Of a stretch of 64,000 bases of DNA, positions 40,746 to 53,224 are shown piece by piece. Under the pieces are notes generated by a model. The model ran no database searches and was not told the origin of the DNA. It saw nothing but the letters and a program-made list of their open reading frames with translations. Every line of letters starts with the position of its first letter. The stretch's first letter is position 1. The translations under genes were made by a program, and so were the position numbers. The DNA comes from Stomoxys calcitrans (lineage: Eukaryota > Arthropoda > Insecta > Diptera > Muscidae): positions 211,206,117 to 211,270,116 of the forward strand of contig NC_081553.1 of the NCBI RefSeq assembly GCF_963082655.1, given 5' to 3'.

Positions 40746-41570
40746 TCTATTAACAGACGCTCCCATGCGAGGGCTATATATTCTGTGTGTGTAAGATTTT
40801 TCTCTTCTAAGGAAATTTTAATCTTAAGGCCAAATATCTCATCTCTATCTTCATTAGATTTTTAACGGCTTTCAGTCAGGCTCATGCAAAATATTTTAAT
40901 ACTTAATGAAAATGTGTTATCCACTCTAAGAATTCGACATAAATTCTGCTTGAAAGAACTGATGACTGTGTTATGAACTCCAAGAGCTTTTGCTTTCTTT
41001 CATTAAAATGAAATTGAATGGTCTATAACTTATCATAACTTCTGAGATAATATCAAACAATTAAAAAGTTTAAACTATGTGTGCAGACAATCATCAAAAC
41101 AAGCCCCCTCTTCCCAGTCACCAAGCAAGAAAACTCGGTTGATTATAGATTTTTTTCTTCGCCATAGAAGAAAATAACCGTCAACTGCAACGCCACCATC
41201 AACGAACCAATGAAGTGATTAAGGCTTGCCTTGATGCAAACTGGCAGCCATCATTATAAGGCGCTACTGGCAACTTCCCAAGAGAAGTGCCTCAGAAATT
41301 GTGGCTCAAAGGCGCACCTTAGTTATATGAGATTTTGTTATTTACTATAAATTTTTTTATAAATATTTAATTAGATTGCGCTGAAGAGTAAAAAACACTA
41401 AAATAATAGCGAAAATGCCTGAAATTAGACAGTGCACAAAATGCATAGCAAATGAGCGAATGAGTGCAACCATATTGGCTGCCATGCACCATGACAACAG
41501 CCACCGCATAGGAATGTTGGCCTTTTTAAGATGGTATAACCAAACCAAAACTCTTAAAGTTAATTAAAAA
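40746..41570. other. Low-copy DNA, no gene seen
   Basis: Non-repetitive A/T-rich DNA. The 63-residue minus frame at 41357-41548 has no recognisable domain. Confidence 0.45.
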
Positions 41571-42785
41571 CAAGTAAAAGCGTGCTAAGTTCGGCCGGGC
41601 CGAATCTTATATACCCTCCACCATGGATCGCATTTGTCGAGTTCTTTTCCCGGCATCTCTTCTTAGGCAAAAAAAAGGATACAAGAAAAGATTTGCTCTG
41701 CGATTAGAGCGATATTAAGATATGGTCCGGTTTGGACCACAATTAAATTATATTTATGTTGGAGACCTGTGTAAAATGTCAGCCAATTCGAATAGGAATT
41801 GTGCTCTTTGTGGGCTCAAGAAGTAAAATAGAGAGATCGATTTATATGGGAGCTGTATCGGGCTATAGACCGATTCAGACCATAATAAACACGTATGTTA
41901 ATGGTCATGAGAGAGTCCGTCGTACAAAATTTCAGGCAAATCGGATAATAATTGCGACCTCTAGAGGCTCAAGAAGTCAAGATCCCAGATCGATTTATAT
42001 GGCAGCTATATCAGGTTATGGACCGATTTGAACCATACTTGGCACAGTTGTTGGATATAATAACGAAATACTACGTGCCAAAATTCTTTCAAATTGGTTA
42101 AGAATTGCGCCCTCTAGAGGCTCAAGAAGTCAAGACCCAAGATCGGTTTATATGACAGCTATATAAGGTGATAGACCGATTTGAACCATACTTAGCACAG
42201 TTGTTGGATATCATAACAAAACGCGTCGTGCAAAATTTCATTCCAATCGGATAAGAATTGCGCACTCTAGAGGCTCAAGAAGTCAAGACCCAAGATCGGT
42301 TTATATGGCAGCTATATCAGGTTAGGGACCGATTTGAACCATACTTGGCACAGTTGTTGGATATCATAACAAAACACGTAGTGGAAAATTTCATCCCAAT
42401 CGGATAAGAATTGCGCACTCTAGAGCCTCAAGAAGTCAAGACCCTAGATCGGTTTATATGGCAGCTATATCAAAACATGGACCGATATGGCCCATTTACA
42501 ATACCAACCGACCTACACTAATAAGAAGTATTTGTGCAAAATTTCAAGCGGCTAGCTTTACTCCTTCGGAAGTTAGCGTGCTTTCGACAGACAGACGGAC
42601 GGACAGACGGACGGACGGACGGACGGACGGACGGACAGACGGACGGACATGGCTAGATCGACATAAAATTTCACGACGATCAAGAATATATATACTTTAT
42701 GGGGTCTAAGACGAATATTTCGAGTAGTTACAATCAAAATGACGAAATTAGTATACCCCCCATCTTATGGTGGAGGGTATAAAAA
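41571..42785 (+). mobile_element. Complete GGCCGGGCCGAA-type element with five-unit 153-bp array
   Basis: Starts CAAGTAAAAGCGTGCTAAGT then TCGGCCGGGCCGAATC and TATATACCCTCCACCATGGA. A head of about 250 bp follows. Units anchored by GATCG(A/G)TTTATATGGCAGC stand at 41835, 41988, 42141, 42294 and 42447, every step exactly 153 bp. The end has AAAATTTCAAGCGGCTAGCT, a GACG microsatellite, ACGATCAAGAATATATATAC, a TCGAGTAGTTACAATCAAAA-like block and CTTATGGTGGAGGGTATAAA. No ORF for a transposase or helicase is seen, so it is non-autonomous. In style it resembles dipteran mini-me/INE-1-type elements, which also carry GTCY microsatellites. Confidence 0.85.
42592..42655. repeat. GACG/GACA microsatellite
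   Basis: About fifteen tetramers of GACGG/GACAG type at the 3' side of the dispersed element, expanded relative to the copies at 5756-5950 and 28790-28815. Confidence 0.95.
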
Positions 42786-43250
42786 TATATATATAAATTA
42801 AGTCCTCTTCTCCCCTTTTGCCAAAAAAAAAGATAGCTGATAAGCTAGAAATGGCTGCTTTAGCTTTTATGAAAATAATGAGAAAATACATTGTATTTGG
42901 ACATTCATGGCGGCCAAATTGAACAATCGGTTCATGCTCTGTGCTATCTTTAATTAATCTAAGAAAAACATAAACATTTCATAAATAGAGCGATAAAATT
43001 CTTTTTTGATTGAATTTTCGGATTAAGTTTGGCTAGCTTAACTACACTAACTGACTCCCAGCTTAAGCACATGTATGTCTAGTTGCATATAATTTTCTCA
43101 TATACCTAAGGGAAGGAGAGTCTTAGGAGTCATTCTCGTTCCAAAAGAAGGAAAACCATACCACACGACATTGATGGAGCTATGCATTTAAATTTTTTTT
43201 TTTTTTTTTTATTTATTCTTTATTTTAAATAATTACAATTTTGTTTTAAT
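42786..43250. other. Low-copy DNA, no gene seen
   Basis: A/T-rich non-repetitive sequence ending in a long T-run (43193-43215). No open frame worth noting. Confidence 0.4.
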
Positions 43251-43251
43251 T

Positions 43252-45330
43252 TATTATACCCACCACCATAGGATGGGGATATAACAATTTAGTCATTCTG
43301 TGGTAACATCTCGATATATTGAGCTAGGACCCCATCTTCTTAACATATAAAATTAAATTTTTGTTAGTTTGTTCCGTATAGACTCAAAAACGGCTGAACC
43401 GATTACCTTGAAATTTTGGCAGATTATGTAGGTCAATCTAAAAGTAAACAGAGGCTACATAATTTTTTGATATCGGGAGGGGGGCGGACCCTCCCCCTTA
43501 TCCCAAAAGTACTACCCAAAAATAAAAGTGGATCGATCGGGTCAATATGGAATTCAAATGAAAGGTATTTAAGGGTAGAGTATGAATTTCATAATAAAAG
43601 TTGGGTCCAAGTACCTGGGGGGCCGCCCCAGCCCCAAAACCCCCTAAAATAGGTTTATTCGACGATCATGACAATAGGGTACTCAAATGACAAGTATCCG
43701 GGAGTAGATTACGAATATGTTCAGCAAGAAGAAATATGCTCTATAATTTGTTGATATCGGAAGGGGGCGAGCCGTCCCCGTTACCTCAATAATACCACCC
43801 AAAATCACAAGTGGACCGATAAAGACAATATGGATATCAAATGATAGGTATTGAAGAGTAGAATACGAATATGGTATTAAAAATTGGCTCCAAGTACCCA
43901 AGAAGTCGCCCAAACCCCAAAATGTCTAAAAACAGATAAATTGATCGCCCATATCAACATGGTGCTTAAAGGAAAATATTTGGGAGTAGATTACGAATCT
44001 GACATACCAAATCAGATCGAAGTGTAGGAGGTCACCCCACCCCCAAAAACTCCCCAAATGGGCATATGACCCATCATGACTATATGGGACTCGGTTTGTT
44101 TGTTTGTTCCGTAGAATCAAAAAAGAAAACATACACTATATAATTTTTAGATATCGGATGATGGCTGACCCTCCCTCTTACACCAAAAACGCTACACAAA
44201 ACCAAAAGAGGATTGATGGGCACAACATGGGTATCAAATGAAAGGCATTGGAGACTAGAAAATGAAAATCATACCCAACCCAAAAACTCCTCTAAACAGA
44301 AATATTCGACGTTCCTATCAATATGGGACTCAAATGAAAAATATCCGGCATTAGATTACAAATATGGCATAAACAATTTGGTCCAAGTAATGGGAGGTCG
44401 CCTCACCCCCCAAATACCCCCAAATGGCCATATCAGCCGACCATGGCTATATAGGATTCAAATGAAAGATATTTGGGAGTAGATTAAAATTTGCGTTCAA
44501 CTCAAGGTTGCTCTTTTTCTCCTAAAACTACGATGAATAGAGCAATTGACCCATTATGACAATATGGGACTCAAATGAATGGTATTTGAGAGTAGAAAAC
44601 GAATTTGATATCCAATTTTAGGGGTACGCCCTAAATCACCCTTAAACTGAATTTTATGTCCGACTATAGCAATATGGAGCTCAAATCAACGGTATTTGGG
44701 AGTAAAGATCGAATTTGATATCTATTTTCAGGGCAAAGTGCCGGTGGCCTCCCCAGCCCAAAAAAAAAAAAAGGTTTCTATTGTTGGGGACGGGTGCCAC
44801 GGGCACAGCCCAAAACCCCTTCAAATGGATATATAGATCAATCACGGCAATATAAAGCCATATGTTTGGAGCCGTCCCACCTCAAAATACCTCCCTATTA
44901 TATAAAAGCTATTTGGGTGGATATTTATTGATTTTCGGGAAATTTAAATTCATTTTCAGGACAAAGACCCTGGGGTCCATTTTCGGGACAAAGACCCTGG
45001 GGACAAAGACCCTGGGGACAAAGACCCTGGGGACAAAGACCCTGGGGAAAAATACCCTGGGGTCATGACATTATGGGACTCATACGAAATGTTTCTGAAA
45101 GTAGAGCACGAATCCTATATTTACTTTGATGGCCAAGTGACCACCCCCGAAAAATCCCCTAAACCCAAAATATTTACCAATACAGTAATATGGGGCTTAA
45201 AGGAAAGACATTTGGGAATAGAGTAAAAATTTGCCAAGGGACCGAGCGGGGGTAAACTTTTCATACATCAATGAGTGCTTTCCGCTTCAAGTTGAGTTTA
45301 TCATATATTAAAGAAGGCGCAGCGAAGCGG
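43252..45330. repeat. Second dispersed family: CAATATGGGACTCAAATGAA repeats
   Basis: Begins TTATACCCACCACCATAGGA and holds degenerate units built on ATGACAATATGGGACTCAAA, TGAAAGGTATTTGGGAGTAG and GAATTTGATATCCAATTTTG. C-rich joints (CCCCAAAACCCCC, GGTCGCCTCACCCCCC) lie between them. Anchors near 43543, 43668, 43821, 43949, 44218, 44313, 44440, 44551 and 44662 give uneven 95-150-bp spacing, so it is an old array. Fragments of the same family recur at 45960-46620, 51180-51530 and 56395-56700. Confidence 0.75.
44960..45064. repeat. 15-bp minisatellite (ACAAAGACCCTGGGG)
   Basis: Five to six units of 15 bp arising from a single GGGACAAAGACCCTGGGG stretch of the surrounding repeat, nearly identical to one another. 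The frame reads as a five-residue repeat (GTKTL), an artefact. Confidence 0.93.
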
Positions 45331-45339
45331 GCCCTGTCC

Positions 45340-45960
45340 AGCTTGTTAAGTATAAATATTCTTGACCGCCTCGACATCTGAGAAGATCTAGACTTGTTCG
45401 TCCGTCCGTCTGTCGAAATCACGATACCAATCGAAAGGGTAGAGCTAGCCGCTTGAAATTTTGCACATATACTTTATATTGATATCGGTCATTGGGGATT
45501 GCAAAAGGGCCATATCGGTTCAGAGTTGAATATAGCTCCTATATAATTTTGCACATAATGTTCTGTTATGACTTCCCACAACTGTGCCAAGAACAGTTCA
45601 AATCGGTCCGTAACCTGATATAGCTCCCATATAAACCGATCTCCCGATTTGACTTCTTGAGCCCCTGGAAGCCTCAATTTTTGTCCGATTTGGCTGAAAT
45701 TTTGCACCTGGTGTTTTAATGTTATTTTCAACACTTGCGCTTAGTATGATTTAAGTATTTATCTAAGTATTTATCGGTATGTGTATGGCTTAGTATGCCG
45801 CAAATCGGTACATAACCTGATATAGGTGTCATATAAACCGATCTGTGATCTTGACTTCTTAACCCTCTAGAGCGCGCAGTTATTATTCAAGTTGGGTGAA
45901 ATTTTGTACAACGGCTTCTCCCATGACCTTCAGCATATATGTGAAATACGGTCTGAATCG
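45340..45960 (-). mobile_element. GGCCGGGCCGAA-type element, partial, reverse
   Basis: In reverse orientation: GTCCGTCCGTCTGTCGAAAT, GCTAGCCGCTTGAAATTTTG, CCATATCGGTTCAG, a unit with TAACCTGATATAGCTCCCAT and AAACCGATCTCCCGATTTGA, then a second unit near 45800-45860. Both family ends are eroded. Confidence 0.8.
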
Positions 45961-46620
45961 ATCTATATCGATATCGATGAATTCTACACTCAAATACCCT
46001 TTATTTAAGCCCATATTGCCATGCTCAGTAAATAAGTCCCGTTTGGAACGTGTTTTGAGGAAGGGTGGACCCCCTGAAACTTGGTCCCATATATGGATAT
46101 CAGATTCGTATTCTACTCGCAAATACCTTCCATATTGCCATGGTCGGTAATAACGTCCGATTTAGGGGTGTTTTGGAGGTTGGGGTGCTCCCCCTAACAC
46201 TTGGTCCGACAATTGGATATCAGATACGTTTTCTTATCCTAAATACCTTTCATTTGAGTCTCATATTGTCGTGATTGGTGTTAATATATATTTGGTAGGT
46301 TTTAGAGTGGGACGGGCCCCTTAGGTGCCCCATCCAAAAATTGTATACCAAATTTTTGTTTATAGGTTAGAGAGCACACAAAATTTAGCTTAAATCATAC
46401 CATCCATCTCCGAGAGATGGCGTTTCTGAAAATTAGGGTAAGGGGGAGGGTCCGCTCCCCCTTCATATATCAAAAAATTTAGTACCCTATATTCACCGAG
46501 GCAACATTATGCACCATCTGTGAAAATTTCTAGAAAATCGGTTCAGACGTTTCTGAGTCTATAAGGAACACACAAACAAACCTGCATACAAACATAAATT
46601 GATGTTTATATATAAGACTA
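45960..46620. repeat. CAATATGGGACTCAAATGAA family, reverse orientation
   Basis: Units CTCAAATACCCTTTATTTAA, TTGGTCCCATATATGGATAT, CAAATACCTTCCATATTGCC and AAATACCTTTCATTTGAGTC repeat down to a GGGAGGGTCCGCTCCCCCTT block. The stretch ends TATAAGGAACACACAAACAA. Same family as 43252-45330 but on the opposite strand. Confidence 0.75.
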
Positions 46621-46649
46621 GTGTTGTAGCTTGAGTTCTAATAAATACA

Positions 46650-47292
46650 ATATTTTATTTTATTTTACTTTTTTTTATTTTATTTTAATTTATTTTATTT
46701 TATTTTACTTTATTGTATTTTATTTTATTTTATTTTATTTTATTTTATTTTATTTTATTTTATTTTATTTTATTTTATTTTATTTTATTTTATTTTATTT
46801 TATTTTATTTTATTTTATTTTATTTTATTTTTATTTTATTTTATTTTATTTTATTTTATTTTATTTTATTTTATTTTATTTTATTTTTTATTTTATTTTA
46901 TTTTAATTTATTTTATTTTTTTTATTTTGTTTTATTTTATTTTATTTTATTTTATTTTATTTTATTTTATTTTATTTTATTTTATTTTATTTTATTTTAT
47001 TTTATTTTATATTATTTTATTTTATTTTATTTTATTTCTTTTTTATTTTATTTTATTTTATTTTATTTTATTTTATTTTATTTTATTTTATTTTATTTTA
47101 TTTTATTTTATTTTATTTTATTTTATTTTATTTTGTTTTATTTTATTTTATTTTATTTTATTTTATTTTATTTTATTTTATTTTATTTTATTTTATTTTA
47201 TTTCATATTATTTTATTTTTTTTTTATTTTATTTTATTTTATTTTTTTTTTTATTTTATTTTATTTTATTTCATTTCATTTTATTTTATTTA
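46650..47292. repeat. (TTTTA)n microsatellite
   Basis: About 640 bp of TTTTA pentamers with sparse interruptions. It is the complement of the AAAAT arrays at 18690 and 25674. The long LFYFILFYF open frames are artefacts. Confidence 0.95.
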
Positions 47293-49010
47293 CAAAAAAA
47301 AGCAATATTCGTGTTTCAAACCCATTTTGATAAATGCCTGGTCATCATTAACACCAATGTTCAGTGCAGTGGAAAATTTACGCCATTGTCTTTTTTCCAA
47401 TTCAGGGCTAATTCAAACCTCAGTCGAAACCTGCCCTTTAGCTGCCCCTAACAACTAATAGAGAAAAAACAGTATGGCAGCCTGTGCATTCCAAAACAGC
47501 AATTATAGGCACAGAAACAACAAAATTCTATGGTTGTTAACAATAAATATGCATACCAACCCAATGGCTATGTTGCTAGCCTTAGAGTCGGAAAGAAACA
47601 CAACCAAAAACAAGCAAGGACCTTTAACATATTACGACTAATATGTGTTGTTTTCTCCTTCTCAGAGATATGTACATCGTTGGGCACATGACCTGTACAT
47701 ATGAACTCTGTTTATATCCTTTAACTACATATCCTTGTTGCCTACTATCTACCAAAGCAAATAATGGAACACCAATAATAACAAGCAAAGCTTTTGACAT
47801 ATCCAAGGACCAGTTTTAACTGTTTGTTTTAGCCTTTTTCTATGGATATGGTCAACACCATGTATACAACTACCATACATTTAAGTGACTAATTTTTTTT
47901 CTAGCTGCTAGTATTTCTTTTTTCCATGGGTAAACATAATAATTACATTTAATTGACATCACTGAACATTAAATTTAAATTATACACCTCTTTTTGTGTA
48001 TTTAATGGTGTAGCCATATAGGGCCAAAAAGAGAGGATGAGGGGTTTTTTTATATTAAGCTCCCATTGTGTTTTTTTCATAGAAAACAAGAAGCAATGGA
48101 ATCCAAGCAATATGTTATAAAGCGTTAAAGAGTTAGGCACATCCATGGGTCTATTTCCTCCCACATATAAGACGAGAGGGCATTTCAGAGAAGAATCTTC
48201 GTGAAGAATCTTAAAACTACTGGAAATTTACTACTAAACCTTCAAATCAAAATTTTATCGTTTCGAAGATATTAAAAACATTTCCATATCGCACCCCAGA
48301 ATTACCCTCTTCCTCAAAAAAACTACCTTGACAAAGTCCTCCCCCATTAACTGCTGTATTTAAATTGTTATCGGCCATAATGGCCGAACACCATTGAAAT
48401 GAAAGCTAAAAGCAAAAACTACCCCCCATATATGGGTGGCAATATCAAATCCCTACTGCTTGCTCTGAGTTGGGGTTGGGGATTTTTATGCACATCTTCA
48501 ACCATTTTGAATACGAAAAGGCCGTAACAGAATGTCATCCATGAGGGTTGAAGGCCATTAAAAGAATCTTAGCCACTGCCATTGGTCTATAAATTTCAAA
48601 ACCATTTGCATAGACATTCATTTACTTTAGCCATTTAGAAAAATGATTTATTGCCCAAATGCACAACAAAAACCCCCAGCCCATTAGAACTGACTTTCTC
48701 TATGCAATGCAAAAACTATGCAATTTTTTCCAAGTTAGATACCTAGTTAAAATATATCCCTATTCCTGCTACTTTGGATTTTATCATTGTTTGTCTCTCA
48801 TTCCAACAAACCTGCCCCCTGCTCAGATTTGAAGCATTGATTGGCTTAGTTCACAAAAAAGTTAGCGATGTCTGTGCCGAGATAAAAATCCATAGTTTTT
48901 CATTTTTCCACCTTAATTTGCAGTTGGCCAATTTTAAACAAGAACAAAAATGGTAAACATTAGCCAGCTATTGCTGAGGGTGTGTGTGTGTGTGTGGAAA
49001 GAAAACCAAG
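47293..49010. other. Low-copy DNA, no gene supported
   Basis: Non-repetitive apart from a GT microsatellite (48979-48997). Several 60-70-codon frames (47624-47806 minus, 47949-48164 minus, 48774-48956 plus) have no recognisable domain and no matching partner exon could be argued. Confidence 0.45.
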
Positions 49011-49013
49011 TTA

Positions 49014-50503
49014 GAACAAGTAAAAGTGTGCTAAGTTCGGCCGGGCCGAATCTTATATACCCTCCACCATGGATCGCATTTGTCGAGTTCTTTTCCCGGC
49101 ATCTCTTCTTAGGCAAAAAAGGATATAAGAAGAGAGTTGCTCTGCTATTAAAACGATATCAAGATATGATCCGGTTCGGACCACAATTAAATTATATGTT
49201 GGAGACCTGTGTAAAATTTCAGCCAATTCGTATAAGAATTGCGCCCATTGGGGCTCACGAAGTAAAATAGAGAGAACGATTTATATGGGATCTGTATCGG
49301 GCTATAGACCGATTCAGACCATAATAAACACTTTTGTTGATGGTCATGAGAGGACCCGTCGTACAAAATTTCAGGCATATCGGATAATAATTGCGACCTC
49401 TAGGGGTCAAGAAGTCAAGATCCCAGATCGGTTTATATGGCAGTTATATCAGGTTATGATCCTATTTGAACCTTATTTGACACAGTTCTTGGATATCATA
49501 ACGAAATACTTCGTGCAAAAATTCATTCAAATCGGATAAGAATAGTGCCCTCTAGAGGCTCAAGAAGTCAAGACCCAAGATCGGTTTATATGGCAGCTAT
49601 ATCAGGTTGTCGACCGATTTAAACCATACTTGGCACAGTTGTTGGATATCATAACGAAATACTTCGTGCAAAAATTCATTCAAATCGGATAAGAATTGTG
49701 CCCTTTAGAGGCTCAAGAAGTCAAGACCCAAGATCGGTTTATATGGCAGCTATATCAGGTTATGGACCGATTTGAACCATACTTAGCACAGTTATTGGAT
49801 ATAATAACAAAACACGTCGTGCAAAATTTCATTTCAATCGGATAAGAATTGCGCACTCTAGAGGCTCAAGAAGTCAAGACCCAAGATCGGTTTATATGGC
49901 AGCTATATCAGGTTATGGACCGAATTGAACCATACTTGGCACAGTTGTTGGATATAATAACAAAGCACGTCGTGCAAAAATTCATTCCAATCGGATAGGA
50001 ATTGCGCCCTCTAGAAGCTCAAGAAGTCAAGACCCAAGATCGGTTTATATGGCAGCTATTTCAGAATAGGGACCGATTTGAACCACACTTGGCACAGTTG
50101 TTGAATATCATAACAAAAAACGTCGTGCAAAATTTCATTCAAATCGGATAAAAATTGCGCCCTCTAGAGGCTCAGGAAGTCAAGACCCAAGATCGGTTTA
50201 TATGGTAGCTATATCAAAACATGGACCGACATGGCCCATTTACAATACCAACCGACCTACACTAATAGGAAGTATTTTTGCAAAATTTCAAGCGGCTAGC
50301 TTTACTCCTTCGGAAGTTAGCGTGGTTTCAAAAGACATAAGGACGGACGAACAGACGGACGGACATGGCTAGATCGACATAAAATGTCGCGACGATCAAG
50401 AATATATATACTTTATGGGGTCTCAGACGAATATTTCGAGTTGTTACAAACAGAATGAGGAAATTAGTATACCCCCCCATCCTATGGTGGAGGGTATAAA
50501 AAC
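49014..50503 (+). mobile_element. Complete GGCCGGGCCGAA-type element with seven-unit 153-bp array
   Basis: Opens ACAAGTAAAAGTGTGCTAAG then TTCGGCCGGGCCGAATC. Units at 49274, 49426, 49579, 49732, 49885, 50038 and 50191: the first step is 152 and all later ones 153 bp. Ends in AAAATTTCAAGCGGCTAGCT, a short GACGG tract, ACGATCAAGAATATATATAC, GAATATTTCGAGTTGTTACA and CCTATGGTGGAGGGTATAAA. It shares head and tail with 41571-42785 but has two more internal units. Confidence 0.87.
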
Positions 50504-50739
50504 AGGTTGTAAAATTATTTACAAAATAGTTACAGGTCTTTGGCGTTTTATGACCATCATCAATGGTCTGTGCCTAATGGTGTTCTCCCATACTTGTAAA
50601 AGCTCTGCACTGGTTCTGGCCACTGAACACTATGATTAAACATAATTAATTTTCACAAAATTACCCTCCATTCAGGCGCTGTTTTGCGGTAATACAATAG
50701 GCGACCAAAGGACAGCAAAGAAGATTTTTGTGACGCCGG

Positions 50740-50880
50740 TGTTAGAGGAAATGTCGCACTTGAAAAATTAAGTGCCTTATATATACCTTATGGCGTCTTA
50801 GACGCATATTTCGAGGTGTTACAAACAGAATGATGAAATTAGTGTACCCCCATCCTATGGTGGGGGGCATAAAAAGACTA
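50740..50880 (+). mobile_element. 3' end fragment of a GGCCGGGCCGAA-type element
   Basis: ATATATACCTTATGGCGTCT, CATATTTCGAGGTGTTACAA, ACAGAATGATGAAATTAGTG and CCCCATCCTATGGTGGGGGG correspond to the last 130 bp of the family. No internal units. Confidence 0.8.
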
Positions 50881-50937
50881 AATGATGGCTATTTAATAGG
50901 TAGTCATATAGTCATTTAAAGACAACTACCACATCAT

Positions 50938-51776
50938 GATCAATGTTATAGGTATTAAGCCACTTCAAGCGAGTAAAACTATCATTTAAACTAGCGCCAT
51001 CTATTGGCTGTGTACAATTGGATCAATTGAATGGAAACGCCAACACGATCAAAGAGAGAGCGGAGTGATCAAAATTGATCGATTTGCATTTATCTTTGTT
51101 ATGACAACACATCGATCCTTTTAATTAGGCCGTCCCTTACACATAATACCCCAAATAGGATGTATTTGTTGATCTCGGCAATTTGGATCTCAAATAAAGG
51201 GTATTTGATTGTGGAGCACGATGCTGATATTTTTTTTGGCAGTGCCAACCCCCGAAACACCCTGCAAACCAGACATATTTGCCGACTATGAGAGTAGAGT
51301 AGGCATCTGATATCCAATTTTTGGGGCAAAGGGTATGGCTACCCCTATCCACCACCAAAACCAAACCGTAAATATTTACCGACCATGTCAATATGTGGCC
51401 CAAATACAAAGTAGTTGGGAATAGAGAACAAATTTTATATCCACATTCGAGACGATATGCTTTGGGGGGATTGAAGTTTCTATCGAAATAGTCTGATTTA
51501 ATCAAACTGGTCGAACTGCAAATTGAATCATATGATCAATGTTATAGGCTTTAAGCCACTTCAAGCGAGTAGAACTACCATTTAATCTAGCGCCATCTAT
51601 TGGCTGTTTACAATTGGATCAATTGAATGGAGACGCCAACACGATCAAAGAGAGGGCGAAGTGATCAAAATGGATCGAATTGCATTTATCTTTGTTATGA
51701 CAACACATCGATCCTTTGAATTAGACCGTCCCTTCCATATAATACCCGAAAGAGGACGTATTTGTAGACCTTGGAA
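50938..51776. repeat. About 243-bp direct repeats 596 bp apart
   Basis: GATCAATGTTATAGG at 50938 and again at 51534 start two blocks of about 243 bp (50938-51180, 51534-51776) that match at roughly nine positions in ten by eye. Shared landmarks are AAGCCACTTCAAGCGAGTA, CTAGCGCCATCTATTGGCTG, CGCCAACACGATCAAAGAGA and TGACAACACATCGATCCTTT. The block ends in sequence of the CAATATGGGACTC family. The intervening 350 bp belongs to that family too, so this is probably a segmental tandem duplication. Confidence 0.8.
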
Positions 51777-52049
51777 TAGGCATTTTTTTTTACAAAAATT
51801 GGACAAATTCTTCTTGTTCCCAAAACGCAACCTTAAACCTTCCATTTGGCTTTATGTTGTTATTACCTCATATGCCTTCTAAGCTCATGCAAACAATTTT
51901 TTACTTGAAACTTATTTTGTTTGGTGCACCAATATATGAAGCCTTCACAGCTTATTCACTAAAAAATGTTAATTTCTAAACCATCTTTGCCCGAAATGGG
52001 TACTTAAATTGCCAAGGGGTTGTCTTTACCCACTCTCAAACGGCAGATT

Positions 52050-53185
52050 TTTATACCCTCCACCATAAGATGGGGGGTATACTAATTTCGTCATTCTGTT
52101 TGTAACTACTCGAAATATTCGTCTGAGACCCCATAAAGTATATATATTCTTGATCGTCGCGAAATTTTATGTCGATCTAGCCATGTCCGTCCGTCCGTCC
52201 GTCTGTCTGTCGAAAGCACGCTAACTTCCGAAGGAGTAAAGCTAGCCGCTTGAAATTTTGCACAAATACTGCCATATCGGTCCATGTTTTGATATAGCTG
52301 CCATATAAACCGATCTAGGGTCTTGACTTCTTGAGCCTCTAGAGTGCGCAATTCTTATCCGATTGGAATGAAATTTTGCACGACGTGTTTTGTTATGATA
52401 CCCAACAACTGTGCCAAGTATGGTTCAAATCGGTTCATAACCTGATATAGCTGCCATATAAACCGATCTTGGGTCTTGACTTCTTAAGCCTCCAGCGTGC
52501 ACAATTCTTATCCGATTTGAATGAGTTTTTGCACGAAGTATTTCGTCATGATATCCAACAACTGTGCCAAGTATGGTTCAAATCAGTCCATAACCTGATA
52601 TAGCTGTCATATAAACAGATCTGGGGATTTGACTTCTTGAGCTTCTAGAGGGCGCAATTCCTATCCGATTTGGCTGAAATTTTGCATGACGTATTTTATT
52701 TTTACTTTTAACAACTGTGTCAAATAAGGTTCAAATCGGTTCATAACCTGGTATAGCTGCCATATAAACCGATCTGGGATCTTGACTTCTTGACCCCTAG
52801 AGGTCGCAATTATTATCCGATATGCCTGAAATTTTGTACGACGGATCCTCTCATGACCATCAACAAACGTGTTTATTATGTTCTGAATCGGTCTATAGCC
52901 CGATACAGATCCCATATAAATCGTTCTCTCTATTTTACTTCGTGAGCCCCAATGGGCGCAATTCTTATACGAATTGGCTGAAATTTTACACAGGTCTCCA
53001 ACATATAATTTAATTGCGGTCCGAACCGGACCATATCTTGATATCGTTTTAATAGCAGAGCAACTCTTTTCTTATATCCTTTTTAGCCTAAGAAGAGATG
53101 CCGGGAAAACAATTCGACAAATGCGATCCATGGTGGAGGGTATATAAGATTCGGCCCGGCCGAACTTAGCACGCTTTTATTTGTT
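52050..53185 (-). mobile_element. Complete GGCCGGGCCGAA-type element, reverse orientation
   Basis: Begins with the family's 3' terminus reversed (TTTATACCCTCCACCATAAG), then GTCCGTCCGTCCGTCTGTCT and units with CCATATAAACCGATCT near 52301, 52457, 52610 and 52762. A variant head unit with CCATATAAATCGTTCT follows near 52912. Ends GATTCGGCCCGGCCGAACTT, AGCACGCTTTTATTTG. About four internal units. The head segment 52820-53013 is the near-exact reverse of 49187-49378. Confidence 0.86.
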
Positions 53186-53224
53186 TATTAGTTTTTTGAT
53201 GCTGGACCCCATCTATTGATATTT

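Noticed and set aside
50938..51776. Miniature LTR retrotransposon
   Set aside because: The repeats do not have clear TG...CA ends or a target duplication, and the inner sequence belongs to a known dispersed family of this window.
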